DNA from: Nautilus pompilius
Taxonomy: Eukaryota; Mollusca; Cephalopoda; Nautilida; Nautilidae
NCBI GenBank assembly: GCA_018389105.1
Contig: JACATO010002730.1
Location: forward strand, 3,516,501-3,580,500
Direction: 5' to 3'
Length of the DNA stretch: 64,000 nucleotides
Shown: one piece after another, positions 32,314-44,199 of the stretch
Layout of the letters: each line of letters opens with the position of its first letter
How positions within the stretch are numbered: position 1 is the stretch's first letter
The notes under the pieces: model-generated
The model's input: the letters and a program-made list of their open reading frames with translations, nothing else
The model's database searches: none
What the model was told of the DNA's origin: nothing
Made by a program: the position numbers and the translations under genes

Positions 32314-32562
32314 TTGATTTTGCTGCCGAGGTTTCTTTTAACCTATAAGGGAATATTCTTGATGTATGCGGAGCTGAAGAAACGTAGTCTTCGGCAGGGG
32401 GAAACGATCCTACAAATGATTGAAAAAGAAACCCATTATTATGTACAACGACTAAAAGTCTGTAAGGATGAAAAACTGTCAGAAGAACGAAAGTTGAAAG
32501 TTATTTATGCTAGACAGAAAATTCTCCGCATAAAAAATGCTTTAAATGTATTTCAATTCTGA
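32314..32562 (+). CDS. unrecognised protein-like frame, 82 aa
   Basis: I do not recognise this product. After a short hydrophobic start, the frame from about codon 18 is rich in charged, helix-forming residues (LKKRSLRQGE, KETHYYVQRLKV, LSEERKLKVIYARQK) and ends with a stop at 32560-32562. It looks more like protein than its AT-rich neighbours do. It could be a fragment of a retrotransposon gag-like or DNA-binding protein, an isolated exon, or chance. No splice sites, promoter or poly(A) signal clearly frame it. The next recognised feature downstream is the hAT relic, which starts about 800 bp away, and no link between them is shown. Confidence 0.25.
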   Translation: MILLPRFLLTYKGIFLMYAELKKRSLRQGETILQMIEKETHYYVQRLKVCKDEKLSEERKLKVIYARQKILRIKNALNVFQF

Positions 32563-33359
32563 ACTGTAGATTGTCATTCTAATTTTTTTGTTTTGTTGTT
32601 ATTTTTGTCCTTTGCGACCGAAGATGGCCCTGGCAAAGATTGTTCCTGATAGAAGAATTAGCCCATAAATTATTTAAATTTGATAGTGACACTGTAATAA
32701 TGGCATTAATTTTTGCCCGATTCACCATACTCACTGGTTTGTGATAAATTGGGCAAGAAATAACAGGTTTGACCGCACCTGGGTGGTGGTCAAAGGGTTA
32801 AAGGCCTGGAAGAGGCTAGCAATATAAGAAAATACAATATAAGGCCTTTGCAGAGCGTGAGTATTTCAAAGTAAATAAACCATCTGTCTAGTTTTGAGAA
32901 GCAAAGCTGAGAGGCTAATTGAGAAATTGAGTGTCGCCAGTTGGTTGGTATAACTGTGTTTTGATTAGCTAGTTAGTGATCTTAGCAGTGCTTCTAAATG
33001 TTTAATAGAACTAAGTGCCAGAAACCACTTTCAGGTCCCACCAAGTTATAAGTATTAGCATTGAAATCGTTACCCAACATCCAAGCGACCCAATCAAGTC
33101 AAGTTAAGTACGGTTTACATTTGTACTTGTTAATCCTGTTTTCTTTCAGAAATTAATATAAAAAAAATTTTTAGCAAAGGGAAATTATAAACTGCAGATA
33201 GAAAGGCAAGAACTTATGAGCAAAGCTGCGCTATCTCCAGTCCAGATTCAACAATAGCAGTTAAATGTGATCAAGCAAATAATTCTGATGATAATTCGTC
33301 TATTAAGCTAACGGAGAATCTTAAACACAGTCTACTTATAAAAGGTGATTCGTTTTTGA
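32563..33359. other. non-coding stretch with imperfect inverted repeats
   Basis: No gene is seen. The segment 32768-32794 contains tttgaccgcacc and ggtggtcaaa arms that pair imperfectly. At 32724-32758 a ttgcccgatt/aattgggcaa pair is nearly complementary. These could belong to an old LTR or a non-autonomous element, but I could not define its ends. Confidence 0.4.
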
Positions 33360-34860
33360 GAATTATGATTTCAAAAAGCACGGAGTTTCCTTCCTGTGTA
33401 GCTAAATCAAGATTCATCATGGTTTAATTATTCCCCACACCTAAAAGGATCAATCTGTGAATATTTTCAAATTTTTCCACAGCCACTTCACCGTGGAATA
33501 CACGGAGCCCTCACCACAGCACCTTTTACAAGGTAGAAAGTCTCTCATGAAAATGCAAGAAATCATATTCTTACCACTTGGCACAGAAATGCGCTGGTGG
33601 ATGTAAATAACCTTTTAGTCATCAAGAAAAAATCAAAAATGAAAATTGTCAACTGGACAGTTTCTAAAATCTGGACGTTGGACAGAACTGGAAAGCATTA
33701 TAAGCAGTATTGTCGACCATTTTATTTTGTTCCTTTACGTGGTAGAAATACATTTATAAATGTTCAAAGCTGTTTAATTTTCGTATTCAATCAGGAAAAG
33801 AAACGCTACTAAACCATTTGGAAAATGCTCCAGCTGATGTTGGTTATACATCTGTCAGTGTTAAAAAGAGAACTAATCATTCTCGGTGAAGAAACTATCA
33901 GGGAAAAAAAAGTTTCTTCAACAAACGACTCTACTGAATTTTCAATAATTTCTGATAAAATTGCTGACATATCTAGAAAGGAGCAATTGTCACTTGGTGT
34001 ATGTTTCGTCGACACAACGACCATAGAAAATATTATCTGAGAATTTTTTGGATTCGCAAGACTATATGAACTGAATGCTACTTCCACTGAAAATAGATCG
34101 CTGATCATTGTATAAAGTTGTATTGAATCTATAAAAATTACATGGCCAAGGATACGACGGGTGCTCTACGATGGCAGGAAAGGAAAGGGGAATGAAAGCT
34201 ACGATGATGGGTATTTAATAACCATGTTCATCCGTTGTACTGCTTATAAACTCAGTCTGATACGCAATACAATTGGTACAATAAAAACTAATAAAAATTT
34301 TCCATGAGATTCCAAAAAGAAGTTATCTTACCAAAATGTTCCACCACTATCTGAAACACGTTGTACTACAAAACACAAAAGCATTACTACAGCTTCAAGT
34401 ATAACACGACAAGATACACACCAATTAGAATCGTCATCAAGTACAATGAGGTTTTTCTTTACCAGTGTAATTTATAGCTATTGGCAATACTAGCATCTGC
34501 AACTCAAGCTCTCTAAGGTGTTGAACTTGATAACATAAAAGTGTATGATAATATTCTGGAACTTATAAATGCGTTTCGTGAACACCGAAAAAAGAGCAGA
34601 ACAATTCACCAAACTACACAATGAAGTTCAACAGATGTTCAAGAAGTTGAATATTAAATTATCTGTTCCCAGACAATGCAGACGGTAGACATTTTGATCT
34701 GATGTTGGTGGCTCAATCGTGAAGGAATATTTTCGTCAAACATTGTTCCACCATATTTGGACTCAATCTATTTCATCACTTTAGAGCGTGATTGCTTCAA
34801 AAAATAAACAAAATTTCTGTCTATTTTGCCTTAATTTTGTACAAATGGTGTACACTGGAT
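33360..34860 (+). pseudogene. hAT-type transposase relic (zf-TTF/DUF4371-like)
   Basis: Blocks of a hAT-superfamily transposase of the ZMYM/zf-TTF-DUF4371 kind appear in correct order on the plus strand, separated by frameshifts and stops. A zinc-finger-region block, WFNYSPHLKGSICEYF, starts at 33420. FRIQSGKETLLNHLENAP follows near 33782-33835. The DUF4371-like core with ISDKIADISRKEQLSLGV lies at about 33949-34002, and HGQGYDGCSTMAGK at 34141-34182. A C-terminal part has NAFREHRK (about 34570) and KKLNIKLSVPRQC (about 34640-34680), and EYFRQTLFHHIW follows near 34722. An intact enzyme would excise and insert the element, creating 8-bp target duplications. This copy has many breaks and cannot encode it. 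I could not identify terminal inverted repeats. Frames at 33597-33812 and 33825-34040 are fragments of it. Confidence 0.8.
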
Positions 34861-36188
34861 GTGAAGAATTCAAAAAACAAATTTTAAAATAAATTAATTA
34901 CACGAAATTGTAAACTTAGAAGCTGAAGCTATCACCTGTTTTGAGATGAGGTCAAAAAAGGCGGCGCAATGCCTTATCAATTTTTTTTTAATTGACTCAT
35001 TGAGTTATTAGACTTCACTGATTTATTCTTTTCCATTCATTAAGCAAGTCACAATTCTCTAAATTAATCAGTAAAAATCTGCACAGCAGAAAAATCGAAT
35101 ATATGGATGTGGGCAACAGTGGTACGTGATCTTTTGTCTGCACATTGTATGATAAGTGCTCATAGAACAAAAGTTACAGCTGACAAGCGGGAACTTATTC
35201 AGAAAGTGATGGATAGATTTGGACTGGACCAGAGACGTTGACAACTTGTATTGAGTAAAATGTTAAATATGTTTTTTTTTCTTGTTTCTTTATTGTGGGC
35301 TCTGACTGGGGGCACAGCAGCAAAGGAAGCAGACTAACGTCCAAAAAATAAATGTATTTTAAAAAATTCAAAATGAATCAAGAGATATTTCTAAGTAAAA
35401 AATTATTGATCAAATCAAATATCTTTGATAAAAATCAAAAGTGCATCTTTTTATTTCTTTAGTATGGTTCCATCGCTAAACACTAACCCCACCCAAGCAC
35501 TTAAATTCTTTCGTTAATTTGGCCCTCTCCGTAATTTATCCTGTGAATATTTTTTTCATCTCTCCCCCTGCATAAAATCATTCGGACACCTACTATTCTC
35601 ACCAGAACTATCTATTTTAATATCGGGACCAAAAAAAAAAAAAAAAACTTCACGTAGTCGCCAGGTGAAAGAACAAAGATAAGGAATCATGCCAGAAAGA
35701 TACACCAAACCACAACCGGTCCCGATAGAGATTAGAAGTACTCTCAACCTTAGCAGAGCAGTAGGCAAAAAAGAGGACCATTTTGTAATTAAACGTAATA
35801 CGCTTAGTTTTACGAACATTGCATCCCTAAATTTCGGTTGGTAGAAACATATAAAATATTCTAATTATTTAATTTCATTATAATATCTTCAGGTGCACAG
35901 TAAATATGAATGAAAATGAATTCTCGGCAAAATCCTAACTTTAAGTTCTTTTACATTACACCATTTGTCTATAATACGTTTCATTTTAAAATCTAATTCC
36001 ATTTAATAGGCGAAATAGAAGGCTGAGATGGTTCTACCAAATTTGCTAAAAAAGAAAAATACGTATTCGCCTTTGGCAAAAAGTCGATAAACGCCGTATA
36101 AAATTCTTGAAACATATGACTCGGAGAACTGACGATAAATGCTACCAAAGTTTGTTGGTTGGTGAAAACAACAAGGAAAAAGAGAAAC
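34861..36188. other. non-coding stretch
   Basis: It starts in the possible tail of the hAT relic, and a short charged stretch near 35160-35240 might still belong to it. A 57-codon open stretch from 35690 to about 35860 (plus) looks mildly protein-like but is unrecognised. An A17-like homopolymer near 35630-35647 could be an old retroposon tail, with no body identified. Confidence 0.4.
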
Positions 36189-36228
36189 GAGATCGATTTT
36201 AGGCCAAAAGAAAACAAAAATCGATCTC
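36189..36228. repeat. perfect inverted repeat (12-bp arms, 16-nt loop)
   Basis: The arms gagatcgatttt (36189-36200) and aaaatcgatctc (36217-36228) are exact reverse complements. It lies inside a long minus-strand open frame (36003-36356) that I reject as a gene. It may be part of a small non-autonomous element. Confidence 0.7.
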
Positions 36229-38949
36229 CTTGCCGGTCGGAATAAATTTTTCGCTATAAGCGGCCTGTCAGGTTTCAACGCTCGACAGTTTACCTGGATA
36301 CGTGATTTATACGCTAAAAAAAACGAGATCGGGCGGCATAAACGGTGCTTTAGCATTACGTAGCAAACATTGCAACCACAGTAAAAAGTGCATTGGGAGA
36401 CGGTGAACTATTCGTTCGTGCGTGCGTGCGTGCAGAGTTAGAATAGAATTCCACATGTACATTTAAATATCCTGTGTTCAGGTAATTTTCTAAATAAAAG
36501 ATTTTCAAGTTAATATTTTGCGTAAAATATTTACGAACTCACTATTTAAACAGTTCACTAATTACTGCACATTGCAGTGATGGATGCATAATAATGAAAG
36601 TATGACGTATGCTGATGGCAGAATTAAAATGTATATAACAAGTATTATGGAAAAACCCATTAAAACTTAATTATATTTTATGCAAGACACAGGCATCCAT
36701 AATTCATTGAAAACAACCTAAATCTTCTAACTGGATGCATACAATTTTTGTTTCACGTAAAGGATGCTGCCATTTGCGCAAGAACAGTGTAAAGGTAGAG
36801 TTCATTTAGTTTTATATTACGCAAACATCAGACCATTGTTATTTATTACACGTTATTACTGCAGCCTTGAACGTCAAGTAAATTCATCTTTAACAGTGAA
36901 AAGTGACGGTCAGGCAAAGATGCAATTACGAACTTTACATATTTTACAGGGTGAGGGGTTACATATTCTATTGTTTTTTTTGTAGGAAAGAAGAAAGCTA
37001 TCGTGATATACACAAAGCAGTGCGGGTTAATAGCAATTAATGATGTAATCCATTATATTTATAAATCTTCAGGCCTATATTATTTCTTAATACCGAGGTA
37101 TGAAATAATTAATTAGCTAAATAATTTAGTAGCTTTGATTTTTCACTTAAAAGAGATATATTATTTATGTCTAGATACTCAGAACTTTCAATGATTTTCT
37201 GCTGGGTTCAGTCATAAACATTTATGAAATTACCTGAGAAGAAGTATTATTTCTGTCGTTCTCAATATTCTAATAAATTAAATTTTAAAAATAATCGTAA
37301 GATCCTATACTAAACTTTTATACCATATTCCTTTCTTTCCTTTTAAATAAGAATTCTGCACGCATGCACTGAATAATTGAACTGTGGATAAAGCAAGTTT
37401 GTCTATTTATTTTGTGAAAAACAGGATAACTCATAATGAAAGAACTTATATACAGATAACGTTTTATAAAAGAGACTTTAATTATGTTTCAAAGAAATTT
37501 AAAGTATTATATTCTTTCAAATAAGCATGCTCTAGAAAACGAATCTTTCTTAAGGGTAGTTGCTATTCCTGGTAATCATAAAAAAGACCATTTTTCTCGT
37601 AAAGTCTACGATGGGATAAAACGCCGCACGAGAAGAAAAGAAAAACCAAACAGCTATTTGTCTCTCGCTTTCTTTCGTTTCACTGTCTAAAAATTTTGTT
37701 TTTACCGGTTCTTTACTAACTTCAAGATTTAGCATCGATAGTATTGTTTTAGAAAGTAATAAACAATAAACAAGAAATTTATCTATCATTGCCAAGGAAA
37801 TACTAAAAATTAAACCACCTTATTTACTTTGGAGTGCTATATTTCTTCATCTCAACCTCGTTTTGATGTTTACCCTTTTAGAATGAATGACCCAGCGTTT
37901 CCCACGTGGCTGAAATACACAGTCAAGAGTTTTGCCTTCTCGCTGGTCCATCATGTAATTTTGTAATACATTAATCTATCTAATCACCTTTGAGTGGACA
38001 CTGACGCCAAGAAAACAAAACAATTCTGATTTTAGGAGCAGCTCAACCTGTAACACTGGACCTACACCGTGGAGAATTCTCGTGCTTCTCCAACAGTGAC
38101 CACGAGAGATGCATAATTTTTGTACGAACGGACTCGATGACTATTTATGATGATATTGATAGGCAGCGAGCCAGCCGACGATGAGTTTTTTTAACGCTTC
38201 CTGAAAACGGCGAGATTTCGCTTTACGCTAAAACCCTCACCAATGAAGAAAAGGGAGAAGTACCCTTAGAACGTTTTGAAAGTGAGACTGACTGACGGAC
38301 ATCACAGACTCTCAACGCCATTGGCTTTCAATCGGTCCGCGTTCGAAAACAAGTCAAACACCTTAGAATCATTGTATTATTTTTCTTCACTGGATTTATC
38401 TTTGAAATCACGGAAAAAAAACTTGTTTTATCCCCCCAAAATGTCTCATTCTCAATATAATATATTTTTTAATATCACACGAAAGTGGAAATTAGCAGAA
38501 CGGTGGTCCCAGACCTCTCTAAACCAAACCTACAGGTTTTTCCAGTCATCTTTATTTACTTGGTGTTAGTAGTTTTAAAAATGGAGCGCGTTACAAAAGT
38601 TCTGTTACTTCTGTTGCACTGGTTATCAGCTTCGAAATAGAGAGAAATTAGTTAAAAATAAAGTAAAGAATCAGAAAGAAAAGGAAACATGAAGTTCAAA
38701 GATATGGTAATTAAAAAAATAACAGACGAGCTTCAAAAAAAAAAGAAAATGTAATACATATTGTGTATAGAATAAACCGTTACATTTAATAATGTGGTTG
38801 TTTATCTCCAGCCTAGATACTCGACTCTTTAGGTAAATGGAGACCAGCAACACAATAGTCTGGTAGGGATAGAGAAGTGCGTGACATCAAAAACCAAGGT
38901 CAGCGCGAAGGGTAACCTGCAAATATCTCCATCATAAATCATCATTTTT
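36229..38949. other. non-coding stretch
   Basis: No gene is supported. It includes a short TGCG/TTCG tetranucleotide run at 36411-36433. Frames at 36764-36985, 37484-37690 and 38276-38569 have no recognisable motifs. The interval 38030-38330 is somewhat less AT-rich and could be an old repeat. Confidence 0.5.
36411..36433. repeat. short (TGCG)n/(TTCG)n tetranucleotide run
   Basis: TTCG units pass into TGCG units. This is a short imperfect microsatellite. Confidence 0.75.
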
Positions 38950-39090
38950 ACATGTGGCGAAGGACCACGCATCCGAAAAGTAGCCAAGCTATGGACGGAT
39001 ATACGTTAAACCAGGCGGAACCCTCGCGGGAATAGAATTTTAACTCTCAGTCGCACTAGTACATTCTTCTACTATTGGTTAAAGCGTCGT
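38950..39090 (-). mobile_element. tRNA-derived SINE copy
   Basis: Read on the minus strand, a degenerate B box, gttaaaattctattccc (39044-39028), is followed about 30 nt later by ctggtttaacgtat (39014-39001). That segment matches the GGTTTAGCGTAT core of the copies at 53195 and 54690. The A-box region (about 39060-39085) is weak. Confidence 0.45.
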
Positions 39091-40037
39091 CTCAAGCGTT
39101 AATAATGGTTAATAAATTGTAAACGATATCGAGGTCTCCTTTCATTTTGTTACAGTATCTGGGCATGCCTGAATCGTTTGTTTAGTTTTCTGGTATGATG
39201 GCGCATATTTGGCGAGGTGAGGTTTTGATTATATGATACTAAACATTGGCGCCATCTTGACGGCAAGATTTCGATGTTAACCGGCAGACAGTGTTGCGTT
39301 ACCTATTTATTTGGTTCTGTGGTAATGATACGGGTTACGTAACAGTGACTCAGCAATTTTTACAATAGCGTTTTCCAGATTATCAAATACATATAAATGG
39401 CAGCCATAATACAAGGGCATGTAAAAACACTTTAAAATTTGTATTCAGACATTTATCTGTTTGTTTTCATAGTAAATCTTGATTCGGCCTAGATAAAGGG
39501 TTTTTCTTAAAGCCCTCCGTATTTCAGTTAAGGTGCCAATAAAAGAATATCAGCTGCTTCAGCGGAAGTAGAAACTTGTTAGCAAATTTATGAGTAGTAG
39601 AGTTAGGAAACCTGAGTACTCGGGAAAATCTGCGCGGAGTGGCTGGTAGGTAAAACCGGGAAATCCAAAAAAAAAAACATCCCACCAACCAAATATAAAA
39701 CACAACGCGTACAATTTGCAAATATAACAAAATCGAACCACGATAACCAATACTGCACCAGATTAACCGGTCGACCAGTTTCGTGGAAAATATCACTTAT
39801 TTTTTTACAGCCAACTCGAACTGCTCCTCTCACACATATTAACTAAAGGTTCTAGCAAGTTTTTTATTAGGTTTGTTCGGTAGCATAAATGTCCAAAAAT
39901 CATGTCTTGGAAGAACCCAGCCACCAACTAGGTACTGTTCTTTGCCCAGGATGCAAAGCTACGAACATTCTCGTCTCTTCGTTGCGTGGCTCATGGCGAG
40001 TTATGCTGCCTACAGGAAGACTCTGCCCAAGCATTTA

Positions 40038-40040
<3 letters not shown>
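39091..40040. other. non-coding stretch
   Basis: No supported gene. A frame from 39889 runs into the CT microsatellite, and its non-repeat part contains a CPGCK sequence but nothing else diagnostic. I do not treat it as a gene. Confidence 0.45.

Positions 40041-40098
<58 letters not shown>
40041..40098. repeat. (CT)n microsatellite, 58 bp
   Basis: Pure CT dinucleotide array. Open frames spanning it encode only Ser-Leu repeats. Confidence 0.96.
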
Positions 40099-40100
<2 letters not shown>

Positions 40101-41404
40101 AGCATTCGTTTGTCTATCTAGAGCCAATAGATATGACACCAAGCAGAATCACTAGCAGCGCGGTATCTGGATAATAACACCTCACAGTTTTAATACAATT
40201 TGGTGAGTCAAAAGTTTATTTTATGCACATACATCAATTCTTGTCATTGACATTTATTTTATTCTTATTCCACACACACATCAAAGGTAATCAGGATACT
40301 TCACCTTTTATGGAATCTTCAGGAAATGTTGGCAGGGGCAGGTTGCTGCCTTATGAAGTCCATCCGTTTTGTCCAAGAAGGTATATAGGTTAGGTTAGCA
40401 CGTAGCGTCTCCACTTATCAAGTCTATGGTCGGAGTTTTGTCAGCAATGAAGTCAGAAGCTCGGTTTGGTTGCCCATCATGTGGTTTCGCTCTGGTTTTG
40501 TACCAACATTTTGGCTGAGGTTCTTTCTAGTTGCTCCAGTATCCTCTTGCTTCCAATCGGAAAAGTTCCAACTGTTTTTTTTTTTTTTTTTGGTTTCTTT
40601 TACTGAATTTGGCGGGGCTTACTTCGCAGGCATGCGCAGGACATAACGTACAGAATACCGTCTGCTCTTCCCACTTATACGAAAATACCTCACCTCTAGC
40701 TGGGCTCCGAGCTCACAATGGAAGATGAGGATGAATGATGTATATGATGTATATGCCTTTAAAAGATACGTGTTTCTTCGCTTATTTCAACAGAATTAAC
40801 TTTCACTTTTGATCTTCGTAAAATGGTCACTTATAATATATAGTAAGGATGATGTGAGTTAATTTTTAAAGTTACGTAGAAAAATTATGTTTCACCCAAA
40901 TTTGATGCCGAATTTTCAGAAAACGATTTATATGCTTAAAACTGCATTCATGTTGCTAATTAACGGATAAAAGTCAAATGACACTTGCCCAAGAAAATTA
41001 AAGCAAACAAATCAAACAAATAGTGGAGCAGAAAAGATACTTTGGATGAAGATTTAAACAAATCGATTTAAACGCTTAAATACTCCTCTGGCGGTTCAAC
41101 GAATTGAAGCAGAGGTGATTTAGAGAATTCGTCTCTCTTGACTGCAAAACTTTCAATGCTTTTCTATCTTTTAATCTTCTGGGTAGAGCAGATTCATTGT
41201 CACGTATTTCTTGATAAAAAGAGAGATTTTTTTTCATTTCTTCTCCTAATCTCCTTTCTAAGCCTGATAGGGAGTCGGCACTAAGTCACAGAGTCAACTC
41301 TTTAGTAGCTGGTGGAGGCTGACCAGTTGTGTCGCAGAATTTCTGGTATTTCTGTATACGTTTGCATAACATAAAAGTCCTTACTGTAATCCTTCCATTT
41401 TAGA
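40099..41404. other. non-coding stretch
   Basis: No gene is seen. It is less AT-rich between about 40300 and 40730, with a T17-like homopolymer near 40575-40592. No motif or repeat boundary could be assigned. Confidence 0.45.
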
Positions 41405-41560
41405 TGTGGACGGAAACCCGCTTGGCCTATTGGTAAATAATGAGAAGAATGCATCCCTTGGAGGTACACCGAACCGAGACGTTCCTGACTGGGATTCGAA
41501 CATCGAGCTCTTGATCTCAGCGTTTAATAAGCTAACTAATAGACTACTGCTTTGCCCCAA
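41405..41560 (-). mobile_element. tRNA-derived SINE copy
   Basis: On the minus strand an A-box-like tagtctattagttagc (41546-41531) is followed by the B box gttcgaatccc (41501-41491). After it comes aggaacgtctcggttcgg, which aligns with aggatcggctcggtttga after the B box in the copy at 19085. The arrangement and shared 3' flank support a common SINE family. Body and tail limits are approximate. Confidence 0.6.
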
Positions 41561-43710
41561 AATGGATTAAAAGATACAGTATTTTTTTAAAAAAACAAAT
41601 TATTTTTTTTTTTAAAGCACAAAAACAGTGGACCAATGACTAAAAAATTCGTCCTTTTATTATCAGAAGATAAAGTCACTTCAAAACTAGAAACGCAGCT
41701 TTAAAAAAAACGACATAGGGGCAAAGTTATAGTTCAGGGGAAAGGTTATCATGTGATTGTGAAGTATCTATGAGCTTTAAATCATATATTCTAATGTTTT
41801 AATAACTTAGGGCGACAAAGTGTCTAGTTATTTTATTTTAACAGATATAAAGACACGAGACCAAGAGACAATAAATAGCAGAAGGGAAAGTGAGAAGACA
41901 GGGATATTGAGGTTCAACAACTATTTACTTAAAAAAAAAACAAAGAAGTGTTAAACAAAGTAATTCTTTTTATTTGTGACCACGTCAGTGTCTGAATCTG
42001 AACTGCTGTGCGCTTATCCCAATTTGAAGTTTTATTTATGATGTAGAATTACGTATTTAGGCTTTTGCGTCTTGACCTGATGATAGAACTATTATAATGT
42101 TAAACAGAACGATGATTGTTCATGGCTACACAGCCTCTCTCTGGCTGATTGCGAAGATTACCTTGCGCGTGTAACTTTATACGGTGCATTATCTGTGTGT
42201 AAAGAGCTGGAAATCAAAGTCAAGAAGAGGGCGCTTCAGAAATTCGACTTGTATTGTATTATTATTGCGTTACTGTGGTTCAAGTAAGTTATTTACGTTA
42301 AGTGCCGAAATATAGAGGGGAGAAAGAATTAAAGCTGATTTACAAAAAAAAAAACATTTTATCGTGAAAAGCAAGCAATAGCGGAAAAAACACAAAACAA
42401 ATGAAAGTCGCAAAATGAATAATAAATTATCTCCCCTGGTAATGTTTTCCGTTGGAGAAATATGTCGCTTGCGGTCGACGAGGAAATCTGAAGATTTCAT
42501 GCAACATTATACAACATCATTTAAAGATAATTTACGGAATGTAAAGTTCTGGCTGAAACATTTTTTTTAAAATTATCTTTAAAATATCAATTTAAAAACG
42601 CCAAAAAGTCTTTTTGTATTAAAAAAAACAAACAATAAACCCCTTTATCTCAGAATTTTTCAATTACTCCATCATCATAAATAAATGTTGTTCTATGGCT
42701 TGTAATCGCTCTAAAAACGAGGCAACACTAAACGACTAAAATTCCTGCAATATATGCATGTGATACATGGTAGAAATAATATCCTTTTGGGTGACGGATT
42801 AGCATAGCGGGCTTCGATCACTGAGACTCAGCTATGAACGGTAGAGTTTACCCGCAGACTTTGTCCGTTTCCCTCCTCCTCTTGTACCTGGCTGATCTGC
42901 CCGAGTTTCTTCCGTGTACTCCGCTTTCGTCGCACTGCTTACTAATTAAAAGAAATTACATAGGCTCCTTTATCGGCTGAAGATATAGGCATTCGCTCTG
43001 CTTCTGCGATGGCTCTTGACTCAGTCAATATCAAATGTGTTCAGTTTATTTTTAAATGAGTTTGATGTTAGAGTTATTATTTCCAAACTGACTTCGGAAT
43101 GAGATTTTAAAAAACACACAAAAAAAATAAAAAAACGTGTTTTGATTATGAATGAGATTCGACAGCGATTCTCTGATATCAGCGCTCGCTCGGCATCTCT
43201 TCGGTCTCCACTTTCTCTTTTAGTCTAAGGTTTTCAAGAATTCAAGCTTTCATAAGCATTTGATATAACAAAAGTCAAACACAATGCGCAACATTTAAGT
43301 ATGAGTCGCATTAAATCTGTATCGATTAAACCAAACATTTCACAAAACCGGTAGAGACGGATAAACAAAGAGAATTTATGAAGCAAAAATCTTTTTTTTT
43401 TTTAACTGATAAATTAAATTAATTAGAATGTTATGTCGTAAACTAAGCGGAGAATTAGCTCTCGCAAAATCGATGGAAATGATTTTGTTTGTAAATTACA
43501 CAATTTGTATTCTTTTCCTTCTCCAGAGCTGTTCTGAAAAAGTTTCTTTCCTTCTCAGTTTCCTCTTTCTTTTACAAAACATGACGTCACGAGGAAAGCT
43601 CTATTGAAAATGGTATTCATAAATACGCTATTTTTTGCTTCATAATTTGCACTGGCCTTTGGTTAACCGCAACAACAAATAGAAACACTAAGCTAAAACC
43701 ATCAAATAAT

Positions 43711-43711
<1 letters not shown>
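41561..43711. other. non-coding stretch, possible old repeat at 42785-43000
   Basis: No gene is supported. The interval 42785-43000 is more GC-rich than its surroundings and begins with a tRNA-like ggtgacggattagcatagcgg. It may be another tRNA-derived element, but it lacks a convincing B box, so I leave it unassigned. Confidence 0.4.

Positions 43712-43786
<75 letters not shown>
43712..43786. repeat. (AAT)n microsatellite
   Basis: Long, nearly uninterrupted AAT trinucleotide array on the plus strand. Confidence 0.96.
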
Positions 43787-44106
43787 TCTTTTTATTTACA
43801 CATCGCGAAGAACAAGGCGTCTCGTGTTTTTATGGGAGCCAAAAAGAAGCTCCGGAGACAGATAACCTGTTCTTGCGATGCCGTTATGATTCTTTGATGA
43901 TATCTGCTATCCTAAGAATAGATAAAACTTTATAATTATCAATGCGGTCTGTAGAATAAAATTTTATCTCCAGTTAGCTGTTTCTTATCCTTTTATCCTA
44001 TCAGTTTTAATATATATATTGTACATTTAAAGAATAATTAATACAAAATGATTATTGTCGTATTCCTAAACGTTTTCATTCTTAAGATAAGATTACCATT
44101 TTGCAA

Positions 44107-44160
<54 letters not shown>

Positions 44161-44199
44161 TTATTATTATTATTATATTATTATTATTCTTATTATTCT
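44107..44199. repeat. (TTA)n microsatellite
   Basis: TTA array, pure for the first part and then interrupted. It is complementary in motif to the AAT arrays at 43712 and 45162. The open frame across it encodes only Leu and Tyr/Ile runs. Confidence 0.95.

Noticed and set aside
36003-36356. 117-codon minus-strand open frame
   Set aside because: Phe-rich stretches come from A/T runs, there is no domain or splice context, and it contains a hairpin. Chance frame or repeat.
39889-40020. Frame with a CPGCK sequence upstream of a CT microsatellite
   Set aside because: A single CxxC is not enough for a zinc finger, and the frame runs into the repeat.
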